This document shows, in pieces, positions 7,233-15,337 of a stretch of 64,000 nucleotides of DNA. A program made the position numbers and the translations under genes. The stretch covers positions 1 through 64,000 of the forward strand of contig DATALZ010000074.1 of NCBI GenBank assembly GCA_036260805.1, read 5' to 3'. Position 1 is the stretch's first letter; each line of letters begins with the position of its first letter. This stretch comes from Thermocaproicibacter sp036260805 (GTDB lineage Bacteria; Bacillota; Clostridia; Oscillospirales; Acutalibacteraceae). Below the pieces are notes generated by a model, which ran no database searches, was not told the origin of the DNA, and saw nothing but the letters and a program-made list of their open reading frames with translations.

Positions 7233-9053
7233 TCATTTTTTCTTTGCTGCCTGTTTCATGCGCAGTTCTTTGTTCAGAACCATTTTACGCATACGGATAC
7301 TTTTTGGCGTAACTTCAACCAATTCGTCCTGCTTGATGAATTCAAGGCACTGCTCCAAACTCATGATGCTGGCCGGAGTCAGCTTGAGCGCTTCGTCTGC
7401 GCCGGATGAACGGGTATTTGTTGCATGTTTCTTCTTGCAGACATTGACTGTAATATCGTCAGACTTCGGGCTGACGCCAATAACCATACCTTCGTATACG
7501 TCAACACCTGGTCCGATAAACAATCTGCCGCGGTCCTGCGCGTAGAACAAGCCATAACCGGTGGATTCTCCTGTTTCATGGGCAACTAAAGAACCCTGTG
7601 CGCGTGTTATAATTTCGCCCTTATACGGTTCATAGCTGTCGAACACATTGTTCATAATGCCGTTTCCGTTGGTATCCGTTAAAAATTCCTGCCGATAACC
7701 CATCAGGCCACGCGCCGGAATCTTAAACTCCAAATGTGTAATGCCCGTATTTCTGGTTCCCATGTTCTGCAGTTCCGCCTTGCGGGAACCCAATTTTTCC
7801 ATAACCGGGCCTACATAAGCGTCCGGGACCTCAATCATAAGAAGTTCGATTGGCTCGCACTTTTTACCATTAATTTCCTTATAGATAACAGTCGGGCTCG
7901 AAACCTGGAATTCGTAATTTTCACGGCGCATCTGCTCAATCAGAATCGAGAGGTGCAGCTCGCCGCGGCCGGAAACCTTGAAGGTGTCCGCTGAATCGGT
8001 TTCTTCCACACGCATTGCAACGTTGGTTTCCACTTCTTTAAACAGGCGGTCGCGCAGGTTACGGGAAGTAACATACTTGCCTTCCTTGCCGGCGAACGGG
8101 CTGTTGTTTACAATAAACATCATGGAAACAGTCGGCTCGTCAATTTTAACGAACGGCAACGGTTCCACACAATCCGGCGAACAAATAGTTTCGCCAATAT
8201 TCAGGCCGGTAACTCCGGAAACGGCCACAAGGTCGCCTAGTTTTGCTTCATTTACCTCTACGCGTTTCAGGCCCTCAAACTGATACAGCTTGGTAACCTT
8301 TACGTTGCTGTTCGTACCGTCGCGGTGACAGAGGACTACACTCTCACCGTCGTGAACGCTTCCGCGTTCCACGCGGCCAACACCAATGCGGCCCACATAA
8401 TCATCGTAGTCAATGTTGGAGAACAGTACCTGCGTTGGGCCATTCAGGTCACCATGGGGGGCCGGAATATATTTGAGGATTGCATCAAACAGAGGTTTCA
8501 TATCCGTACCCGGAACATCCAGATTATTCGTTGCAAACCCATCACGGCCGGATGCATATATAACCGGAAATTCCAGCTGATCTTCGTTGGCACCAAGTTC
8601 AATAAACAGATCGATTACTTCGTCGACAACTTCCTTCGGGCGGGCACCGGGACGATCAATTTTATTGACGACAACGAGCGGTTTTTTTCCGAGGCCGAGA
8701 GCCTTTTTCAGCACAAAACGGGTCTGAGGCATACAGCCTTCAAAGGCGTCAACCAATAACAGTACGCCGTCAACCATCATGAGGATACGCTCCACTTCAC
8801 CGCCGAAATCGGCATGGCCCGGAGTGTCCACAATATTGATTTTTACATCATTGTAGCGTACAGCCGTGTTTTTGGAAAGGATTGTGATACCACGTTCCTT
8901 TTCCAAATCATTCGAATCCATCACGCGCTCAGCAACCACTTCGTTCGATCGGAAGACACCGCTCTGGCGTAAAAGTTGGTCGACCAATGTCGTTTTACCG
9001 TGGTCGACGTGGGCAATGATGGCTACGTTTCTTAAATCGTTTCTGACATCCAT
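7233..9053 (-). CDS. typA: Ribosome-associated GTPase TypA/BipA
   Basis: 606 residues, full length. GTPase motifs are clear: G1 AHVDHGKTT (residues 14-22), G3 DTPGHADFGGEVER and G4 NKID. EF-G-like domains and the BipA-specific C-terminal region follow. The family binds the ribosome and supports assembly and stress adaptation. It starts with ATG and an AGAGGG site nine bases upstream. It is the first gene of a two-gene unit with the downstream exonuclease. Confidence 0.97.
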   Translation of the reverse strand: MDVRNDLRNVAIIAHVDHGKTTLVDQLLRQSGVFRSNEVVAERVMDSNDLEKERGITILSKNTAVRYNDVKINIVDTPGHADFGGEVERILMMVDGVLLLVDAFEGCMPQTRFVLKKALGLGKKPLVVVNKIDRPGARPKEVVDEVIDLFIELGANEDQLEFPVIYASGRDGFATNNLDVPGTDMKPLFDAILKYIPAPHGDLNGPTQVLFSNIDYDDYVGRIGVGRVERGSVHDGESVVLCHRDGTNSNVKVTKLYQFEGLKRVEVNEAKLGDLVAVSGVTGLNIGETICSPDCVEPLPFVKIDEPTVSMMFIVNNSPFAGKEGKYVTSRNLRDRLFKEVETNVAMRVEETDSADTFKVSGRGELHLSILIEQMRRENYEFQVSSPTVIYKEINGKKCEPIELLMIEVPDAYVGPVMEKLGSRKAELQNMGTRNTGITHLEFKIPARGLMGYRQEFLTDTNGNGIMNNVFDSYEPYKGEIITRAQGSLVAHETGESTGYGLFYAQDRGRLFIGPGVDVYEGMVIGVSPKSDDITVNVCKKKHATNTRSSGADEALKLTPASIMSLEQCLEFIKQDELVEVTPKSIRMRKMVLNKELRMKQAAKKK

Positions 9054-9199
9054 GCAGTTTTTCCCTCTTCTATCTTACTCATTCCAAAAATCGGCGGTAC
9101 ATCCGTCGTATTTTTCACTATTTAATGAAATTTTGGAACAGCAGAAATTCGCAAACATAGTTATTATAGCACTATGATGTTAGTTTGTGAATAGCAAAA

Positions 9200-9231
9200 A
9201 TAAAGCACCCGAACAGATCGGATGCTTTATG
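9200..9231 (-). terminator. Terminator of the CofE-like gene
   Basis: An AAAGCA/TGCTTT plus CCGA/TCGG hairpin is followed by TTTATTTTTG on the minus strand, 38 bases past the stop codon. Confidence 0.75.
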
Positions 9232-9268
9232 CATTCATGTATATGAACGGAAATAAGCAAAAAATCAA

Positions 9269-10063
9269 TCAGGAAGCTGATTCAAATGCAGTTTTCTCTT
9301 CTTTTGCATTATTTTCGTCAGCCTTACGGATAACAACAAAGGGTGTGCATTCATTTTCCTGACACGCCGGATTGTCACGGATAAGGCTCTTCAGTTCTTC
9401 AATACTGTACGGAATATCTTTCGCCGCTCCCAATATCTCAACACCGAGATCGTTTGCGTCGACAATCATGCATCTCACACCGGTCTGCGCTTTAATATCT
9501 TCACAGACTTCATCGGAATTATCCGGGCAAAGAATAGCCATTTCGAGGTAATCATCAAAGCCGTCGGATTCAAAACCGTCCACGCCTGCAGCCTGACGGC
9601 CCGCCACTTTATAAAATACACCATGGCGGCCAAAAGGCCTTGTAACAGCAGCACAAAAAGCTGCCAGAAGGATGCGCGGTACACCGACCTGGTCGATGGC
9701 CACCTGCATTTTTTCCGGGATGGCAAGATGCAGACCAACCGATACCGAGCCATGGACAAACTTGCAGAGGAACCTGGCAACAGCACCGACTTTTACATCT
9801 TTTTTATATACAACTTTTCCTTCACAGATGGAAACTACTTTTTCACTGATGGAAACAATATCGCCCTCTTTATAAACGGGCAGAACATACTTTTTGACTA
9901 AATCGATATAATTATCTTTTCCAACCTGAACATAATGAGTTTTGATCGGATACCGATTATACTTTTCATTCAATGCGATAATTTCAATATTCTTTTCCGG
10001 ATTTCTTACAAACCACTCCGCCGCCCCATCAGACGTCTGAGCTGATATGACTTCCTCACTCAT
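9269..10063 (-). CDS. Coenzyme F420-0:gamma-glutamyl ligase-like protein (CofE-like fold)
   Basis: 264 residues. The stretch YPIKTHYVQVGKDN followed by an EGDIVSISEKVVSICEGK region matches the N-terminal signature of the F420-0:L-glutamate ligase family (PF01996), in which conserved residues bind GTP and metals. In archaea and actinobacteria CofE adds glutamates to coenzyme F420. Clostridia generally lack F420 and no other F420 gene is in the window, so a different amino-acid ligase substrate is likely. An asparagine- and glutamate-rich C-terminal tail follows. The ATG has AAGGAG 12 bases upstream, a slightly long spacing. Monocistronic: own promoter and terminator. Confidence 0.75.
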   Translation of the reverse strand: MSEEVISAQTSDGAAEWFVRNPEKNIEIIALNEKYNRYPIKTHYVQVGKDNYIDLVKKYVLPVYKEGDIVSISEKVVSICEGKVVYKKDVKVGAVARFLCKFVHGSVSVGLHLAIPEKMQVAIDQVGVPRILLAAFCAAVTRPFGRHGVFYKVAGRQAAGVDGFESDGFDDYLEMAILCPDNSDEVCEDIKAQTGVRCMIVDANDLGVEILGAAKDIPYSIEELKSLIRDNPACQENECTPFVVIRKADENNAKEEKTAFESAS

Positions 10064-10130
10064 TACTATTGACGACTCCTTCTTCTATGACAAGCAATTT
10101 TTTGATATGCTTAGAAAAACAATCAATTAA

Positions 10131-10159
10131 ATCATATCTTATTCTTATCAAAAAAGCAA
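10131..10159 (-). promoter_or_regulatory. Probable promoter of the CofE-like gene
   Basis: Minus-strand TTGCTT (10154-10159) and TATGAT (10131-10136) are 17 bases apart in an AT-rich intergenic stretch, about 70 bases before the start codon. Confidence 0.5.
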
Positions 10160-10203
10160 TAAATAAATATATAAAGATTAAAAATTCATGAGAAAATATT
10201 TGT

Positions 10204-10884
10204 CTATTTCATAATCCCGCCATGAAACAGACATTCATATACCTTTTGATTTTTAAAGAAAATTTCTTCACGGCCTGAAAACCATTCAAAAGTTCCGTCT
10301 ACCTGACAATGATAGTGATGATCACCATTGTGGTAAGATAAAGGCCCACGAAACGGATACTCTTCCGGTACCAGCAGAAGCGCTTCCTTTAAAAAATCGC
10401 CTGAAAATCCATCACTTAAAATACGGCCAACATAATTCATTGCCCAAAACGGAACATTATCTTTTCAAAGTACTTCCTCCCCAGCAAATCTTTCCCCGCC
10501 GAGGTAGGAATCAAGATAGTAAAAAGGCTCTTCACAATATTCCAGATCGTGCGATTCAGGCCTTGATGAAATTGTTTCCTTCCCTTTTCCCGCATAGGTT
10601 GAGCGCTTTGCCCGGCGTAAAAATTCAATTGCTCTCTCATTTTCGATTTCTGCTTTACACGGCGGGTGGTTAGAACAGATCTCTTGTTCCCGGTCTCTTA
10701 CAAAATCATCCAAGCTGATATGAAACAAATCACTGAGCTGAATCAGGTTTTCAAGGTCCGGACAGGATAATCCCATTTCCCAATTAGCTACCGCCTGCCG
10801 CGTAATTCCCAATTTTTCTGCAAGAGATTCCTGGGTCATACCCTTTTGTTTTCTCAATGTCTGAAGCTTTTTCTGAAGTGCCAT
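10204..10884 (-). pseudogene. XRE-family regulator with DUF5680 domain, interrupted by an in-frame TGA
   Basis: A 226-residue gene is split by one TGA at 10465-10467. The first part (139 codons) has an XRE helix-turn-helix (LRKQKGMTQESLAEKLGITRQ, about residues 10-30) and the start of a DUF5680 domain (FLRRAKRSTYAGKG). Reading straight on in the same frame past the TGA gives K-D-N-V-P-F-W-A-M-N-Y-V-G-R and the rest of DUF5680 to the TAG at 10204. Homologues as I recall them have Trp at the TGA position, so a TGG-to-TGA change is the simplest explanation. The start has a good GGAGGCG site. The 78-codon downstream part has no ribosome site of its own. It could be a recent pseudogene, a shortened but working regulator, or a sequencing error. 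Confidence 0.8.
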
Positions 10885-10914
10885 AATGTCGCCTCCAGCA
10901 TTATTTTATTAGAC

Positions 10915-10945
10915 TTATGTTTTCTTTTCCACCAAGGAAACATAA
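10915..10945 (-). promoter_or_regulatory. Inverted repeat upstream of the XRE gene (possible autoregulatory operator)
   Basis: TTATGTTTTC and GGAAACATAA face each other across 11 bases, 31 to 61 bases upstream of the XRE start codon. XRE regulators commonly repress themselves through such sites. The assignment is positional inference. Confidence 0.45.
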
Positions 10946-10983
10946 CTTTACTGATAACTGAAAATTGCTTTTTACAGCAAAAA

Positions 10984-11010
10984 GCATCTGCAGCGTATTG
11001 CCGCAGATGC
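10984..11010 (-). terminator. Terminator of the PNPOx-fold gene
   Basis: A perfect eight-base GCATCTGC/GCAGATGC stem is followed by TTTTTGC on the minus strand, just past the gene's stop codon. Confidence 0.85.
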
Positions 11011-11018
11011 GATTATAC

Positions 11019-11441
11019 TTAGATTATATCAAAATTTTCCGACTTAAAATTACTGTAAAAGCGCCCTTTTTCCGCTGTAAACCTGAGCACACAATAGTCC
11101 GGATCTGTAACTCCCTTCGGGTAATACATTGTATCGCCTTCCTGCCAGATAGCCCGCTTGCTTTCGTCGTCCTCCAAAACTTCCATTCTGCCTTTCAGCA
11201 TAACCCCGCGAAAAAAACGCCTGTCGCAAAAATAAAGACTTGCTTTGGGATTGCTGCGAAACTGTGACACCCGCATGGATGAAGTATTCGTAGAAAAATA
11301 GAAAACTTTTATTCCTTCACGTTTTCTGGGTGGAAGCATTGCTTTCATATTCGGATAACCATCGCCGTCAACCGAACCGATATACGCAACCGTCTGTTTG
11401 TCTACCAAATTACCGATCGTCTGTTCCGGGTTTCTGAGCAT
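11019..11441 (-). CDS. Pyridoxamine 5'-phosphate oxidase-fold protein (general stress protein 26-like)
   Basis: 140 residues forming a single split-barrel flavin-binding domain. The pattern VAYIGSVDGDGYPNMKAM, then FSTNTSSMRVSQFRSNPKASLYF, then a short MLKGRMEV strand is typical of the small PNPOx-like family. Members bind FMN, haem or F420 and mostly lack an established reaction. It is not the vitamin B6 oxidase PdxH, being too short and lacking the C-terminal domain. It lies downstream of a tRNA-Gly gene that has its own terminator. A promoter was not obvious. Confidence 0.8.
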   Translation of the reverse strand: MLRNPEQTIGNLVDKQTVAYIGSVDGDGYPNMKAMLPPRKREGIKVFYFSTNTSSMRVSQFRSNPKASLYFCDRRFFRGVMLKGRMEVLEDDESKRAIWQEGDTMYYPKGVTDPDYCVLRFTAEKGRFYSNFKSENFDII

Positions 11442-11474
11442 TCGATTACCCCCGCATATTCAATTCGAAGTAAA

Positions 11475-11505
11475 GAAAAAGGAACTCGATGCAAAATCGA
11501 GTTCC
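11475..11505 (-). terminator. Terminator of tRNA-Gly
   Basis: A perfect GGAACTCGAT/ATCGAGTTCC stem with a five-base loop is followed by TTTTTCTTT on the minus strand, eight bases past the tRNA 3' end. Confidence 0.9.
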
Positions 11506-11512
11506 TTAAGTT

Positions 11513-11588
11513 TGGAGCGAACGACGAGGCTCGAACTCGCTACCTCCACCTTGGCAAGGTGGCGCTCTACCAGATGAGCTACATTCGC
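11513..11588 (-). tRNA. tRNA-Gly (GCC anticodon)
   Basis: 76 bases with a complete cloverleaf on the minus strand: acceptor GCGAATG/CGTTCGC with one G-T pair, D-arm AGCTCATCTGGTAGAGC, anticodon arm CACCTTGCCAAGGTG with GCC in the loop, and a T-arm with GTTCGA. The 3' CCA is encoded. A terminator follows immediately. Confidence 0.96.
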
Positions 11589-11745
11589 AAAACGTGAGTG
11601 CAAGTGCTATTATAGACAAGAATCGGCACTTTGTCAAGGCTTTTTCAAAAAAATCATGGAGAAAATTTTATATTTCACTCTTTCCCATGCTTATGATATA
11701 ATAAAAATACTGATTGCGATATGCTCGGCAAAGGTGAAAAGTTTA

Positions 11746-11772
11746 AAGGTGCAAAAGAAATTTCTGCACCTT
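11746..11772 (+). other. Hairpin in the leader region of the dnaD-like gene
   Basis: AAGGTGCA and TGCACCTT pair across an 11-base loop, followed by GGTTTTGTATTTT. It could be a weak terminator or attenuator upstream of the dnaD-like gene, or simply end transcription from upstream. I could not place a convincing promoter in 11589-11853. Confidence 0.35.
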
Positions 11773-11853
11773 GGTTTTGTATTTTGTGGTATATGGTATA
11801 TTGACTGAAGCCGTACAATATCTCATTTAATTTAGGAAGGAATCTTCATACAT

Positions 11854-12888
11854 ATGAGCTATTCCATCAATCTCGGAGCCTGGAATTCGGTATTTGCTGT
11901 CCCTTGCTCCGTCGTCGATGATCATTTAAAGCTTGCAGGTTCGGTACAGCTGAAAGTACTGCTGTGGGTATTAAGGCATGCCGGAGAACCGTTTGAAACG
12001 CAGAACATTTCGGATGCGCTCGGAATAGACCGTGCAGACGTTGGGGACGCCATGCTTTATTGGCAGGAAACAGGTTTAATCAATGCCAACGGCGGCAATT
12101 TGTCACCGGCAGGCGCAGTAAAAGAAGCAGCCGTATCCGCCGAGCTTCCTGTTCAGCCACAGGTTCAGGCAGAACAGCCGAAAGAAGAAAAAACTCCTCA
12201 CCATATTCTTACTCGTCCCCAGAAACCGGACAGCGAATTTGTGGCCAAGCGTATGACGGAATCCACGGAAATTGCATGCCTCATGCAATCCGCCCAGGAA
12301 ATACTCGGGCGCCTGATTTCTGGCGGTGACTCTGCCACGCTGCTCATGATTCACGACGACTTTGGGCTGCCTTCCGACGTAATTATCATGCTACTGCAGT
12401 ATGCGGCCAGCATTGGCAAGGCGAACATGCGCTACATAGAAAAAGCCGCCATGAACTGGGCGGATGAAGAAATTAACACCCATGAAAAAGCCGAGGAAAA
12501 GCTTAGGCTCCTTGCGGAAAACCAAAAAGCGTGGAGAACTGTGGAACAGGCTCTCGGCATAACTCACCGCATCCCTTCCAAAAAGGAAGAAACATTTGCC
12601 CAGACCTGGGTGAACGAATGGGGATTCGGCCCGGATATGCTCCGCGAGGCTTACGACCGGACGATAGATGGAGCCGGGAAATACCAGCCGGGCTATATGA
12701 ACAGCATTCTGGAACGCTGGCATGAACAGGGAATTACAACCACGAAACAGGCTGCTGATGATCAGATTGAACGTGCAACAGCCCGAAAAGCCGGTAAACC
12801 CGGAAAAGAGAAAATTCAAAAAGAAAAAAATCTTACGTTTGATATCGATGAATATGAGCGGACAAGCATTTATGACACGAAGGGGTGA
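11854..12888 (+). CDS. DnaD domain-containing primosomal protein
   Basis: 344 residues. An N-terminal winged-helix-like part (LAGSVQLKVLLWVLRHAG then SDALGIDRADVGDAML, about residues 25-75) is joined by a Gln/Glu/Pro-rich linker to a DnaD/DnaB-like helical domain (about 140-220, with AASIGKANMRYIEKAAMNWADEEI). A second copy may extend over about 235-300 (WVNEWGFGPDMLREAYDRTI, then YMNSILERWHEQGI, the YxxxIxxxW hallmark). In Firmicutes these proteins help load the replicative helicase. The stop overlaps the region carrying the ribosome site of the dnaI-like gene, so the two form an operon. Confidence 0.88.
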   Translation: MSYSINLGAWNSVFAVPCSVVDDHLKLAGSVQLKVLLWVLRHAGEPFETQNISDALGIDRADVGDAMLYWQETGLINANGGNLSPAGAVKEAAVSAELPVQPQVQAEQPKEEKTPHHILTRPQKPDSEFVAKRMTESTEIACLMQSAQEILGRLISGGDSATLLMIHDDFGLPSDVIIMLLQYAASIGKANMRYIEKAAMNWADEEINTHEKAEEKLRLLAENQKAWRTVEQALGITHRIPSKKEETFAQTWVNEWGFGPDMLREAYDRTIDGAGKYQPGYMNSILERWHEQGITTTKQAADDQIERATARKAGKPGKEKIQKEKNLTFDIDEYERTSIYDTKG

Positions 12889-12893
12889 ATCCA

Positions 12894-13877
12894 TTGGGAT
12901 ACGGCAGGGAGATTTACGATTCTGCGGAGAAAATTCTCCGGGAGCGACGCAGAACCGCTGAAGAGGAATCAGAAAAGCGCAGAGCCTCGTTTTACAATAT
13001 CTGCCCCAGAGCGAAACAGATAGAACGCAGACTTGCTTCAACAGCCGTTACAGCTGCAAAAGCTGTTCTTAGCGGAAAAAATGCCGCAGAACAGCTGAAA
13101 GAACTGAAGGCGGAAAACCTTGGTCTTCAGGCTGAATTGTCACAGCTTCTTGCCGAAAACGGAATTGAAAGTCTGGCTCCTCAGTATTGCTGCCCAAGCT
13201 GTAAAGATACCGGCTATATTGACGGAAAAATGTGCGATTGTTTGAAAGAGCTTCTTCGGACGGAATCTTATCGAAGACTGAACGCCTTAACGCCGCTTTC
13301 CCTTTCAACTTTCGGAAGCTTCTCTTTGAATTATTATTCCGAAGAAGCTCGCGAGAACAGGCCCTGTGACCGCGACATCATGCAGAATACATTTCGGTAC
13401 TGCGTATCCTACGCACAGCATTTTACTATGAATTCTCCCAACCTCATTATGACAGGCGGAACAGGTCTCGGGAAAACGCATCTCTCCCTCGCCATAGCCA
13501 GTGAAGTAATCCGAAAAGGTTTCGGCGTTGTTTACTGCTCGGTCGGAAGCCTTGTCAGCAAACTGGAAAATGAGCATTTCGGACGGGAAGCCGGAAACGC
13601 GGCCATGGATTCCCTGCAGGACTGCGACCTGTTGATTCTGGACGACCTCGGTACGGAGTTCAAAAGCTCTTTTTCCTCTTCCGCGATTTATAATGTGATC
13701 AATATGCGCTTGATGCTGCAGAAACCAACCATAATCAGTACAAACCTGACGACGAAAGAAATGGTTGACTGCTATTCGGAACGCTTTGCTTCCCGGATTA
13801 TCGGAAGCTACCGAAGAATTGTTTTTGTAGGCAAAGATATCCGGCAGCAAAAACGATCCGGAAATTTAAGAGGTTAA
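12894..13877 (+). CDS. DnaC/DnaI-type helicase loader ATPase
   Basis: 327 residues. An N-terminal basic coiled region and a Cys cluster (CCPSCKDTGYI then CDC) resemble the zinc-binding N-domain of DnaI. The AAA+ domain has Walker A GGTGLGKTHLSL, Walker B LLILDDLGTE and a sensor ISTNL motif. It loads the DnaB/DnaC-type helicase at replication forks. A GTG at 12885 overlaps the upstream stop, but AGGGG at 12881-12885 is correctly spaced for the TTG at 12894. The resulting start M-G-Y-G-R-E-I-Y fits the family, so I chose it. It forms an operon with the dnaD-like gene. Confidence 0.9.
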   Translation: MGYGREIYDSAEKILRERRRTAEEESEKRRASFYNICPRAKQIERRLASTAVTAAKAVLSGKNAAEQLKELKAENLGLQAELSQLLAENGIESLAPQYCCPSCKDTGYIDGKMCDCLKELLRTESYRRLNALTPLSLSTFGSFSLNYYSEEARENRPCDRDIMQNTFRYCVSYAQHFTMNSPNLIMTGGTGLGKTHLSLAIASEVIRKGFGVVYCSVGSLVSKLENEHFGREAGNAAMDSLQDCDLLILDDLGTEFKSSFSSSAIYNVINMRLMLQKPTIISTNLTTKEMVDCYSERFASRIIGSYRRIVFVGKDIRQQKRSGNLRG

Positions 13878-13922
13878 TAATTGCTGCTGCGCCCCTTCAG
13901 TTAGAGGCAAAGGTGCAAAAAA

Positions 13923-13964
13923 TATAAGCCGAAGGCTTTCCAATCCCGGAATCCTTCGGCTTAT
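13923..13964. terminator. Bidirectional terminator between dnaI-like gene and prfB
   Basis: ATAAGCCGAAGG pairs with CCTTCGGCTTAT around an 18-base loop. On the minus strand it is followed by ATATTTTTTGC, a good tract for prfB; the plus-strand tract is weaker. Confidence 0.8.
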
Positions 13965-13983
13965 GTTAGTTGTATTTTTATGC

Positions 13984-15111
13984 TTATGCGCCCTGTTTTT
14001 GGGTAACGTCCTGACTCTGCATTTTCAGGTAAGCATTAATAAACCCGTCGAGGTCGCCGTCCATTACGTTATCGATATTGCCAGATTCATACCCGGTACG
14101 ATGGTCTTTCACCAAAGTGTAAGGCATAAAAACATAAGAACGAATCTGTGAACCCCATGCAATTTCCTTTTGAACGCCTTTAATATCTTCAATCCGTTCC
14201 AGATGTTCACGCTCTTTGATTTCCATAAGTTTTGATTTCAGCATGCGCATCGCAACATCACGGTTCTGGTACTGGCTTCGCTCAACCTGACAGGAAACAA
14301 CGATGCCTGTTGGAATATGCGTCAGACGAACCGCTGATGAAGTTTTGTTAACCTTCTGGCCACCGGCACCGCTCGCTCGGAAGTAATCTATTTTAATATC
14401 GTCCGGACTGATTTCAACCTCGATGGTATCGTCGATTTCCGGCATAACTTCCAGAGACGCAAAGGATGTGTGTCTGCGCCCGGATGCATCAAACGGAGAA
14501 ATACGGACAAGGCGGTGCACGCCAACCTCGCTCTTCATGAATCCGTATGCGTTCTCTCCTTCAAGCAGAATACTCGCACTTTTCAGGCCCGCTTCTTCAC
14601 CATCCAGGTAGTCAAGAGTTTTGACCGTAAAGCCGTGGCGCTCGCCCCAGCGGCAGTACATACGGTAAAGCATCATGGCCCAATCCTGTGCTTCTGTTCC
14701 GCCCGCACCGGCATGGAAGGTCAAAATAGCGTTCTTACTGTCGTACTCGCCGGTAAGAAGCGTTTCGAGGCGCTGTGAATCAAGCTCCTTTTTAAATTCA
14801 TCCAGTTCTTCCTGAGCCTGCGGCAATAGGGAAAGATCGCCTTCCTCATCGGCCAGCTCAATCAAAGCCAGAAGATCATCATAGGAACTTTTCAGCTTTT
14901 CATATTTTTCTATTTTGTTTTTCAGTGAACTGGAACGCTGCAGAATTTTCTGTGACTTTTCCATGTCATCCCAGAAATCCGGAGCGGTCGCTTTCTGATC
15001 AAGCTCCAAAATCTCCTTGTGCATAGCGTCCAGCCCCAGAGCTTCCGCCAGATCTTTTAAGTCCGGTTCCATACCCTGAAGCGACAGTTTTAGTTCTTCA
15101 AATTGCAGCAT
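13984..15111 (-). CDS. prfB: Peptide chain release factor 2
   Basis: 375 residues, full length. It has the RF2 stop-recognition tripeptide SPF in VRISPFDASGRRHTS and the catalytic GGQ loop in RASGAGGQKVNKTSS, so it reads UGA and UAA. The whole protein is in one open frame from ATG 15111 (AAGGATG site). The conserved programmed +1 frameshift with an in-frame UGA near codon 26, found in most bacterial prfB genes, is absent. It is convergent with the dnaI-like gene and shares its terminator. Confidence 0.97.
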   Translation of the reverse strand: MLQFEELKLSLQGMEPDLKDLAEALGLDAMHKEILELDQKATAPDFWDDMEKSQKILQRSSSLKNKIEKYEKLKSSYDDLLALIELADEEGDLSLLPQAQEELDEFKKELDSQRLETLLTGEYDSKNAILTFHAGAGGTEAQDWAMMLYRMYCRWGERHGFTVKTLDYLDGEEAGLKSASILLEGENAYGFMKSEVGVHRLVRISPFDASGRRHTSFASLEVMPEIDDTIEVEISPDDIKIDYFRASGAGGQKVNKTSSAVRLTHIPTGIVVSCQVERSQYQNRDVAMRMLKSKLMEIKEREHLERIEDIKGVQKEIAWGSQIRSYVFMPYTLVKDHRTGYESGNIDNVMDGDLDGFINAYLKMQSQDVTQKQGA

Positions 15112-15276
15112 ACCATCATCCTTCGGTTGAATTCATATCATCAAGTTATTATAAGATATTTTATCAGTAAAGTCAAAAATTATTTGGCCGCATGATTCAC
15201 ACTCATTGATTGCACCATTGTTTTAAACTGTCATTCAGAAAATTATGAATGAGTTGAAAACTTACGGCAGAAATCA

Positions 15277-15305
15277 TTGAAGTTTTTCCTCGTTTTCGGT
15301 ACAAT
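15277..15305 (+). promoter_or_regulatory. Promoter of the RING/DUF2628-galU unit
   Basis: TTGAAG (15277-15282) and TACAAT (15300-15305) are exactly 17 bases apart, giving a start about 25 bases before the ATG with its GGAGG site. Confidence 0.65.
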
Positions 15306-15337
15306 GGAGTTGGATATGGATTGGAGGTTTTTCATTC

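Noticed and set aside
10465..10467. TGA in the DUF5680 gene as a selenocysteine codon
   Set aside because: The equivalent residue in relatives is Trp as I recall, there is no redox motif and no SECIS-like stem directly after the codon.
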